Assembly (NCBI GenBank): GCA_902827055.1 | Contig: CADEHD010000152.1 | Span: 1-5,600, forward strand | DNA: 5,600 bases | Origin: an uncultured Chloroflexota bacterium | Lineage (GTDB): Bacteria > Chloroflexota > Dehalococcoidia > UBA2979 | Direction of reading: 5' to 3' | The notes under the pieces: model-generated | Databases searched by the model: none | What the model saw: the letters and a program-made list of their open reading frames with translations, nothing else | What the model was told of the DNA's origin: nothing | In this document: positions 1-5,600 of the stretch, in pieces | Layout: each line of letters starts with the position of its first letter | Numbering within the stretch: the first letter of the stretch is position 1 | Program-made: the position numbers and the translations under genes

Positions 1-1212
1 CGAGCGGAAGTCCGTGGTGTAGCGCAGGTCGCCCTGCTCATCGAGCGCACTGAGGGATGGCGGGTCGCCGTACAGGCCGGGTCGCACGCCGCCTCCGAAC
101 ACGAACACGGGCGTCGCCGTGCCGTGGTCGGTGCCGCCCGAGGCGTTCTCGCGGACGCGCCGGCCGAACTCGGTCCACATGACGGTCATGACGTCCTGGT
201 CCATGCCGCGCGCGGCGAGGTCGGCGTAGAACGCGCTCACGGAGTCGGACACCGCCGGGAGGAGCTGCGGCTGCGAGCCGTTCTGGTTCGCGTGCGAGTC
301 GAAGCCGCCCGTCGTCACGTACCCGATGGTCGTGCCGAGGTTCGAGGTGGCGACCTGGGCCATGGTCTTCAGGGCTGTGCCCAGTGCGTTGGTGGGGTAG
401 GTCGCCAGCGGCTGGTAGCCCGCGGTCTCCGCCTTCAGGCTGACCGTCGACTCGTACGCGGCGATCCCGGTCTTCGAGACCATCGCGAGGGCACCACCGA
501 GCGCGCCCTGCTCCGCATAGAGGCGCACCCAGTCCTGCGTGCGCCGCGTCGACTGGCCGCGTGCCGTCCCGTCCATCGCGAGCGTGTACGTCGGAATCGT
601 GTTCACCGATGGCGCGAAGCTGCGCTGGGAGACGAGGGAGATCGGCAGCGACGAGCCCATGTTCGCGGCGTGCCACATCGAGCGCTGCTCATGGTGCGTG
701 GCGTCCATCAGGCGCCCGAGCCAGCCGGTGCGCTCCCGTTCGTCGGTGGTCCCGGCGTGCCAGATCTCCATGGAGCGGAAGTGGGAGCGATTCGGCTGGG
801 GGTATCCGACGCCTCGCACGATCGCGACCTGGCCTCGGTCCCACAGCGCCTTGACGCCGCCCATGCTCGGGTGGAGCGCGAAGCCCTCGCCGAGCGGGAG
901 CGCTGCCTCGGGGTTTACGCCGATCCGCGGCCTTGCATCGAAGTAGGCGCCGTCCGCCACGGGGATCACGGTGTTGAGGCCGTCGTTCCCGCCGCCGAGC
1001 TGGAGGATCACGAGGACGCGCCTCCTGGTCGCCGGCCCCACCCCCGTACCCTCCGCGAAGACGGCGCGCACGAACGCCGACGGGATCACGGTGCCAATGC
1101 CGACGACGGCGAGTCCCTTCGTCAGGAAGCTCCGCCGGGACAGCGGCGACGACAGCCTGGAGGCGTTCTCCGCCTCGATCATGCCCGGGTTGACCCGCTC
1201 GAATCGTGGCAT
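1..1212 (-). CDS. DUF1501 family protein with Tat signal, C-terminus cut by window edge
   Basis: The visible 404 codons start at ATG 1212-1210 and run open to base 1, so the C-terminus (perhaps a few tens of residues, judged from memory of the family) lies outside. The start is set by AGGAGG at 1218-1223, five bases upstream. Residues 25-32 read SRRSFLTK, a twin-arginine motif, followed by a hydrophobic stretch (about 33-47) and a plausible signal peptidase site after A53 (VFA|E), so export in folded form is likely. The mature part opens with QLGGGNDGLNTVIP (71-84), and later has TTGGFDSHANQ (301-309 region) and WTEFGRRV...GGTDHGTA (346-366 region). These are hallmark DUF1501 blocks, related to the alkaline phosphatase/sulfatase superfamily, with D305, H307, D362 and H363 as candidate metal or active-site residues. 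The biochemical activity of the family is unproven. It is the second gene of a DUF1800-DUF1501 pair, 9 bases after the first and in the same frame. The family call is firm; the function is unknown. Confidence 0.95.
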   Translation of the reverse strand, partial: MPRFERVNPGMIEAENASRLSSPLSRRSFLTKGLAVVGIGTVIPSAFVRAVFAEGTGVGPATRRRVLVILQLGGGNDGLNTVIPVADGAYFDARPRIGVNPEAALPLGEGFALHPSMGGVKALWDRGQVAIVRGVGYPQPNRSHFRSMEIWHAGTTDERERTGWLGRLMDATHHEQRSMWHAANMGSSLPISLVSQRSFAPSVNTIPTYTLAMDGTARGQSTRRTQDWVRLYAEQGALGGALAMVSKTGIAAYESTVSLKAETAGYQPLATYPTNALGTALKTMAQVATSNLGTTIGYVTTGGFDSHANQNGSQPQLLPAVSDSVSAFYADLAARGMDQDVMTVMWTEFGRRVRENASGGTDHGTATPVFVFGGGVRPGLYGDPPSLSALDEQGDLRYTTDFRS

Positions 1213-1217
1213 GACCG

Positions 1218-1221
1218 CCTC

Positions 1222-1223
<2 letters not shown>
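1218..1223 (-). promoter_or_regulatory. Ribosome binding site of the DUF1501 gene, overlapping the DUF1800 stop codon
   Basis: Reading the minus strand, AGGAGG at 1223-1218 lies five bases before the DUF1501 ATG, and its first bases are the last two of the DUF1800 stop codon TAG (1224-1222). A strong Shine-Dalgarno overlapping the upstream stop indicates one transcript and probable translational coupling of the two genes. Confidence 0.8.
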
Positions 1224-2571
<1,348 letters not shown>

Positions 2572-2795
2572 TGCACGTCCATTGTCGCGTCCTTCAGCCC
2601 CACCATCGGGTCGCGGGCTGCCGAGATGAAGGCGCGGACGCCGTTGCCCCGCGGCTGCGATGAGACTTCAACGGGGCTCTTACGAGTTCGGTGAGTACGT
2701 CGTCAAGGAAGGCGCGCATGTACGCCCCCCGTGACGCGCGACCGCGTTGCGATCGCGCATCGTGAGGTCGGCGGAGTTGCCCACGAGGGGGCCTG
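2572..2795. other. 224-base gap between DoxX-like and DUF1800 genes, no secure gene
   Basis: No gene is secure here. On the minus strand a 41-codon frame starts at ATG 2719 after a G-rich stretch (begins MRAFLDDVLTELVRAPLKS). Another frame, entered without a usable upstream start, reads GVRAFISAARDPMVGLKDAT into MDVQWP and stops at 2562, inside the DUF1800 gene, with G/C at most third positions. These could be a decayed or leader reading frame, or only the base bias of the genome. Hairpins are possible at 2646-2677 (GCCCCG/CGGGGC, 20-base loop) and 2736-2758 (GCGCGA/TCGCGC, 11-base loop). Neither has a T-run, so no classical terminator is called. Confidence 0.5.
2677..2706 (-). promoter_or_regulatory. 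Candidate promoter for the DUF1800-DUF1501 pair
   Basis: On the minus strand TTGACG (2706-2701) matches the -35 consensus at five of six positions and is followed, after 18 bases, by TAAGAG (2682-2677), a poor -10. Transcription would begin about 100 bases before the DUF1800 ATG. The weak -10 and the chance of read-through from the DoxX-like gene make this tentative. Confidence 0.25.
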
Positions 2796-3191
2796 CTAGC
2801 GGGTCGCCATCCCCGAGGTCCGCGCCTCGATGGGGTGCGCGCGGCGTCCCCAGGCGATGAAGCCGTTGACCGCGAGCCAGACGAGGTTGGACGCGAGCTG
2901 CTGGTACTCGCCGCGCCCGACGTGGAAGACGATGGCCCCGAGCATGATCAGGACCAGTCCGAGGGCGGCCAGCGGCACGAGCTGCGGCATGATCCGCGTA
3001 ACTGCGGGCAGGATGAGCCCCAGGCCACCGAGGATCTCCGCGGTCGCAGAGACGAGGTGCAGGGTCGGGCTCAGCTCGTACATCCACTCCATCGCGGGCG
3101 GGAGCCCCTCGGGCAGTACGAAGTGCAGCGCGCCGATCACGATGAAGAACACGCCCGATACGAGCTGCGCGACCCACAGTGCGATGTTCAT
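2796..3191 (-). CDS. DoxX-like small integral membrane protein
   Basis: This is a 131-residue protein with four hydrophobic segments (about 4-22, 44-62, 68-90 and 98-115), the topology of the DoxX/DoxX-like superfamily of small four-helix inner-membrane proteins. Typical features are the first helix ending in a GALHF turn (20-24), the EILGGLGLILP block (52-62), PLAALGLVLIMLGA (73-86), and the short loop before the last helix. The frame is open much further upstream, to 3533, but that part is the antisense of the next gene. The ATG at 3191 has GGAGG at 3197-3201, five bases away, and starts the first membrane helix, so it is preferred. Members have been linked to quinone or thiol redox and respiratory functions, but no role can be assigned here. 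It is transcribed away from the right-hand operon. Confidence 0.88.
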   Translation of the reverse strand: MNIALWVAQLVSGVFFIVIGALHFVLPEGLPPAMEWMYELSPTLHLVSATAEILGGLGLILPAVTRIMPQLVPLAALGLVLIMLGAIVFHVGRGEYQQLASNLVWLAVNGFIAWGRRAHPIEARTSGMATR

Positions 3192-3196
3192 GGGAA

Positions 3197-3201
3197 CCTC
3201 C
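3197..3201 (-). promoter_or_regulatory. Ribosome binding site of the DoxX-like gene
   Basis: GGAGG on the minus strand lies five bases before ATG 3191-3189. It decides this start over any more upstream codon in the long open frame. Confidence 0.75.
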
Positions 3202-3222
3202 GTACGATCGCCCGGTAGCCGC

Positions 3223-3252
3223 ATTCTACGCGCCATGGCGCGGGGTAGTACA
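3223..3252 (-). promoter_or_regulatory. Candidate promoter of the DoxX-like gene
   Basis: On the minus strand TAGAAT (3228-3223) matches the -10 consensus at five of six positions and would place the transcript start roughly 25 bases before the ATG. Eighteen bases upstream is TGTACT (3252-3247), a weak -35 with three matches. The spacer is almost filled by a perfect palindrome (3229-3242), which would suit regulation by a repressor or by a spacer-binding activator. Confidence 0.4.
3229..3242. repeat. Perfect 14-bp palindrome CGCGCCATGGCGCG, possible operator
   Basis: The sequence equals its own reverse complement over all 14 bases and abuts the candidate -10 hexamer of the DoxX-like gene. 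It lies about 145 bases before the start of the plus-strand operon. A palindrome of this length is expected about once by chance in a GC-rich window this size, so its position carries most of the weight. No regulator gene is visible in the window. Confidence 0.35.
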
Positions 3253-3299
3253 TCAGTAATCAGTCGCTTGCCTGCAGCGCCCGGTGGTGCGATCACATC

Positions 3300-3345
3300 G
3301 AAAGCTGGCTTTGTTGCCCAGTTTGGTCGTGTATTGGTAGCCTGT
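3300..3345 (+). promoter_or_regulatory. Probable promoter region of the DUF4242-flavoprotein-ABC operon
   Basis: This is the least GC-rich stretch of the divergent region. It contains TTGTTG (3311-3316) and, 15 bases on, TATTGG (3332-3337) within TGTATTGGTAG. Neither is close to consensus, so this is a location for the promoter rather than a defined one. It lies 40-90 bases before the first gene of the operon. Confidence 0.3.
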
Positions 3346-3375
3346 CCGCACTCATCACTCGAGAGCGACCTGACC

Positions 3376-3380
3376 GGGAG
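3376..3380 (+). promoter_or_regulatory. Ribosome binding site of the DUF4242 gene
   Basis: GGGAG lies seven bases before ATG 3388. It supports this start over the long upstream extension of the frame. An out-of-frame ATG four bases earlier (3384) would give only MHVRPVPR and then stop. Confidence 0.65.
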
Positions 3381-3387
3381 ACAATGC

Positions 3388-3915
3388 ATGTCCGACCTGT
3401 TCCTCGTTGAGGTTCCCGTGGAGAAGGGGGCGGCGAACGAGGCCGTCCAGCCGCTGTTCGATTCCCTCGCCGAGGTGGCGAAGCAGGCGAACGGCGAGCT
3501 CATCGAGGTGCAGCACGGGCGCGACCTCGGCATGGTCTACGCCATCTTCGAGCACCGCATGGCCGAGGTCCTCGAGGGCCTGCTGCGCGCACGGAACATC
3601 GAGTTCAACGAGGTGGTGCCGGTCCAGCTCGTGGGTCCCACCCTCGACGAGGTGAAGGCGCGCCGTGGTGCCGCCAACTACCTGGTCGAGTGGGACATCC
3701 CGGAGGAGATCGGCCTCGACCAGTACCTTGCCGCCAAGAAGGCGAAGGCGCCGTTGTACGCCCAGGTCCCCGAGACCACCTTCATGCGCACCTACGTGCG
3801 GCAGGACGCCATCAAGTGCCTCTGCCTGTACGACGCGCCGGACGAGGACGCCGTGCGCCGGGCTCGGGCGGCGGTGAACACGCCGATCGATCGCCTGACC
3901 CGCATCGGGGAGTAG
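3388..3915 (+). CDS. DUF4242 (SCO4226-like nickel-binding) domain protein with duplicated fold
   Basis: This is a 175-residue soluble protein. The C-terminal half (about 96-175) is a DUF4242 domain: NYLVEWDIP (97-105), a helix to about 128, TTFMRTYVRQD (130-140), KCLCLYDAPDEDAVRRA (143-159) and TPIDRL (165-170). The one characterised member I recall is SCO4226 of Streptomyces coelicolor, a small nickel-binding ferredoxin-like protein; most members are single-domain, near 80-90 residues. The N-terminal half (1-90) begins with a similar strand (LFLVEVPVEKG, 4-14), then a helix, a YAIFE strand (51-55) and a helix, so it looks like a diverged second copy of the fold. No signal peptide or membrane segment is seen. 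The start at 3388 has a good ribosome binding site and begins the first strand. It is the first gene of an operon, 4 bases before the flavoprotein gene. Metal binding is inferred from the family only. Confidence 0.85.
   Translation: MSDLFLVEVPVEKGAANEAVQPLFDSLAEVAKQANGELIEVQHGRDLGMVYAIFEHRMAEVLEGLLRARNIEFNEVVPVQLVGPTLDEVKARRGAANYLVEWDIPEEIGLDQYLAAKKAKAPLYAQVPETTFMRTYVRQDAIKCLCLYDAPDEDAVRRARAAVNTPIDRLTRIGE
3907..3912 (+). promoter_or_regulatory. Ribosome binding site of the flavoprotein gene, inside the DUF4242 gene end
   Basis: GGGGAG lies seven bases before the GTG start at 3920 and is read as the last codons of the DUF4242 gene. This supports the unusual GTG start and coupled translation of the two genes. 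Confidence 0.6.
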
Positions 3916-3919
3916 GGAC

Positions 3920-4999
3920 GTGCCCGCGCCCGCTCTGCTCGCGGAGGAGTCGCTGCGCGACCGCATTCGCGCCTTCGCGGAGCCGCGCGCTCGTGACATC
4001 GATGAGTGCCGCGCCTCGGTGCGCGATGGCTTTCGCCTGGTGAGCGAGCTCGCGCTCGCGGACTGCGGCGTGTACGGGTGCGACGCGGGCGAACTCGAGC
4101 GGATGTCCGAGGTCGTCGCGACGTTCGCGCAGTACGACATGAGCCAGGCGTTCGCGCTCTGGTGCCACCGGATGTGCGTCGAGTACCTGCACCAGTCTGC
4201 GCCGGACTCGCCACTGCGCGAAACGGTGCTGCCTCGATTGCTGCGCGGCGAGATCGCCGGTTCGACGGCGTTCGCGGCCGCGATGGCGCACTACCTCGGT
4301 GGGGCGCCGTTGCCGTTGACCTTCACGCGCGAGGCGGATGGCACCCTGGTCGTCGATGGCCGCATCGCATGGGCGTCGAACATCGCGGCGCCGTTCGTCT
4401 CGGTGACGGCGGCGGCCAACGCGGCGGATCCAACTGAGCGGATCGTCTTCGCCTTCACCGATGCAACACCCGGGGTGCAGCCGGGCTCCTACCCCGAGAT
4501 CCTGGCGCTGCAGTCGACCTCCTCGACCTCGATCCTGATGGAGCACGCTCGGGTGGCGCCTGCGGACATCGTCACGAGCGACTTCGAGGGGTTCGCGCGG
4601 CGGGTGATCACGCCGTTCCTGGTCCTGCAAAGCGCGTTCTGCTGGGGGCACGCCTCGCGGTCCCTGGAGGAGGTGGCGGGCCAGTTGACCGGCCAGCGGG
4701 AGATCCTCGCGGGGGACTACGCGGCGCTTCGCGCGCGCTTCGCGGATGCCGAGGGGCGCCTTCGCGCTGCCGCACGCGCCGAGGACCGGGAGTCGGTGTC
4801 GATCAAGGACCTGCTCCAGCTGCGCCTCGACTGGGGCGGGCTGACAGTCGACTCCGTGCAACTGGAAGCGAAGGTCGCCGGCGGCCGTGGATACATGAGG
4901 GAGTCCGAGACCGGACGGCGCTTCCGCGAGGCAGCATTCCTGCCCGTGCAGTCGCCGACCGAGATCCAGCTGCGATGGCTACTGTCCCGCTTCGAGTAA
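3920..4999 (+). CDS. Acyl-CoA dehydrogenase-fold flavoprotein, possibly a monooxygenase
   Basis: This 359-residue protein is a little shorter than the roughly 380 usual for the family. It has a helical N-terminal part (1-110), a middle beta domain with the GSTAFAAAMAHYLGG region (114-128) and DGRIAWASNIAAPFVSV (146-162), and a C-terminal four-helix domain (about 215-355) ending with AGGRGYMRESETGRRFREAAF (320-340) and QSPTEIQLR (344-352). FAD or FMN binding is expected from the family. Aligned by eye, the glutamate of the usual YEGT motif is replaced by Q344, and the alternative glutamate site of isovaleryl-type enzymes falls near T231, so ordinary acyl-CoA dehydrogenation is doubtful. Flavin monooxygenases of the DszC/SfnC kind share this fold and loss. 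GTG 3920 is the start, given its ribosome binding site. The gene overlaps the ABC ATPase gene by 25 bases. The family is sure; the reaction is inferred. Confidence 0.85.
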   Translation: MPAPALLAEESLRDRIRAFAEPRARDIDECRASVRDGFRLVSELALADCGVYGCDAGELERMSEVVATFAQYDMSQAFALWCHRMCVEYLHQSAPDSPLRETVLPRLLRGEIAGSTAFAAAMAHYLGGAPLPLTFTREADGTLVVDGRIAWASNIAAPFVSVTAAANAADPTERIVFAFTDATPGVQPGSYPEILALQSTSSTSILMEHARVAPADIVTSDFEGFARRVITPFLVLQSAFCWGHASRSLEEVAGQLTGQREILAGDYAALRARFADAEGRLRAAARAEDRESVSIKDLLQLRLDWGGLTVDSVQLEAKVAGGRGYMRESETGRRFREAAFLPVQSPTEIQLRWLLSRFE

Positions 5000-5600
5000 G
5001 CAGCGCAACTCGGGCGTTTCACGGCGCCGGGGGCCACCAGCCCGCGGCGTTCCGCGACATCGACCTCGAGGTAGCGCACGGCGAGGTCGTGGCCCTGATC
5101 GGGCCGTCCGGCTGCGGGAAGAGCACGCTCCTTCGCGTGATGGCGGGCCTGGAGCCGCTCACGTCCGGCACGGTCGAGTGGGCCGCGCGCGATGGCGGGC
5201 GCCCCTCGGTGGGGATCGCCTTCCAGCAGCCGCTCCTGCTGCCCTGGCTCGACGTCCGCGAGAACATCGCGCTCGGCCTGCGGTATGCGGCGAACGCCGG
5301 TGCCCGCAGCGATGGCGCCGTCGATCGCATCATTGAGGAGTTCGGGCTCGCCGAGCTGAGTCACTACTACCCCGACGAGATCTCCGGAGGACAGGCGCAG
5401 CGCGTCGCCCTCGCGCGGACGGCGGTGGTGCGGCCGGAGGTCATCCTCCTCGACGAGCCGTTCGGGGCGCTCGACCCGGTGACGCGAGCGAGTCTCCAGC
5501 GCTGGCTGGTGGGAATCCAGCAGGCACTCGATCTCACGGTCGTGATCGTGACGCACGACCTCGACGAGGCGATCGTGCTCGGCGATCGGATCGCGCTGCT
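4975..5600 (+). CDS. ABC transporter ATP-binding protein, nitrate/sulfonate/taurine type, cut by window edge
   Basis: The visible 208 codons of the ATPase subunit of an importer hold all core motifs: Walker A GPSGCGKST (43-51), Q-loop FQQPLLLPW (83-91, Q84), signature ISGGQAQRVALAR (136-148), Walker B VILLDEP (156-162), D-loop GALD (164-167) and switch histidine H194 in VTHDLDEA. The LLPW after the Q-loop, the TRASLQRWL region and DEAIVLGDRI are typical of the SsuB/TauB/NrtD group (nitrate, sulfonate, taurine, also pyrimidine or aromatic compounds), so the substrate cannot be fixed. It couples ATP hydrolysis to an inner-membrane permease that should be encoded beyond the right edge with a periplasmic or lipid-anchored binding protein. 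ATG 4975 is the only start that gives the full N-terminus. It lies inside the flavoprotein gene in another frame and lacks a clear Shine-Dalgarno, so translation is probably coupled. Confidence 0.93.
   Translation, partial: MATVPLRVSSATRAFHGAGGHQPAAFRDIDLEVAHGEVVALIGPSGCGKSTLLRVMAGLEPLTSGTVEWAARDGGRPSVGIAFQQPLLLPWLDVRENIALGLRYAANAGARSDGAVDRIIEEFGLAELSHYYPDEISGGQAQRVALARTAVVRPEVILLDEPFGALDPVTRASLQRWLVGIQQALDLTVVIVTHDLDEAIVLGDRIAL

Noticed and set aside
2646..2677. Inverted repeat GCCCCG/CGGGGC as a terminator
   Set aside because: The stem is only six pairs with a 20-base loop and no T-run follows on either strand.
2736..2758. Inverted repeat GCGCGA/TCGCGC downstream of the DoxX-like gene as a terminator
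   Set aside because: There is no T-run, and short GC palindromic pairs are common in this composition; it could at most pause transcription.
3288..3298. TGCGATCACA resembling a CRP-type half site
   Set aside because: Only an imperfect 10-base inverted repeat with no second half site at the right spacing; expected by chance.
2830..3387. Long upstream extension of the DUF4242 frame (to 2830) on the plus strand
   Set aside because: It would run antisense through the whole DoxX-like gene. The ATG at 3388 has a ribosome binding site and starts the first predicted strand.
3192..3533. Upstream extension of the DoxX-like frame on the minus strand
   Set aside because: It lies antisense to the DUF4242 gene and across the promoter region. 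ATG 3191 has a strong GGAGG and begins the first membrane helix.
3812..4861. A 349-codon open frame on the minus strand inside the flavoprotein gene
   Set aside because: Its product is low-complexity and arginine-rich, typical of antisense of a GC-rich gene, while the plus strand encodes a clear protein family.
4717..5556. A 279-codon minus-strand frame opposite the flavoprotein end and the ABC ATPase
   Set aside because: The plus strand has every ABC ATPase motif, and the minus product has no recognisable domain.

Overview
The window is GC-rich (by eye well above 60%), with codon third positions dominated by G and C and with tightly packed genes. That points to a high-GC bacterium. The paired DUF1800/DUF1501 genes and the acyl-CoA-dehydrogenase-like/ABC-transporter operon would fit Chloroflexota, Actinomycetota or related soil and water lineages, but the sequence alone does not settle the phylum. 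No rRNA, tRNA, CRISPR array, insertion sequence or phage gene was seen.

Left half, minus strand (about 1-3191). Reading leftward there is a small DoxX-like membrane protein (3191-2796), a 224-base gap, a DUF1800 protein (2571-1222) and, 9 bases further on, a DUF1501 protein (1212 to beyond the left edge). The DUF1501 protein carries a twin-arginine signal. DUF1800 and DUF1501 are a recurrent gene pair, evidently co-transcribed here because the DUF1501 ribosome binding site overlaps the DUF1800 stop codon. Their biochemical role is not established.

Middle (3192-3387). This is a divergent intergenic region of 196 bases, relatively AT-rich in its right part. It should hold the promoters of both the DoxX-like gene and the right-hand operon. 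It contains a perfect 14-bp palindrome next to a good -10 hexamer facing the DoxX-like gene.

Right half, plus strand (3388-5600). Three tightly linked genes form one operon: a 175-residue protein whose C-terminal half is a DUF4242 (nickel-binding SCO4226-like) domain and whose N-terminal half looks like a diverged copy of the same fold; an acyl-CoA-dehydrogenase-fold flavoprotein that seems to lack the catalytic glutamate; and the ATPase of a nitrate/sulfonate/taurine-type ABC importer, cut by the right edge. The gaps are 4 bases and then a 25-base overlap. The simplest reading is an uptake-and-oxidation module: the importer brings in a small organic (perhaps sulfur- or nitrogen-containing) compound and the flavoprotein, possibly a monooxygenase of the DszC/SfnC kind, acts on it. 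The substrate cannot be read from this window, because the permease and binding protein would lie beyond the right edge.
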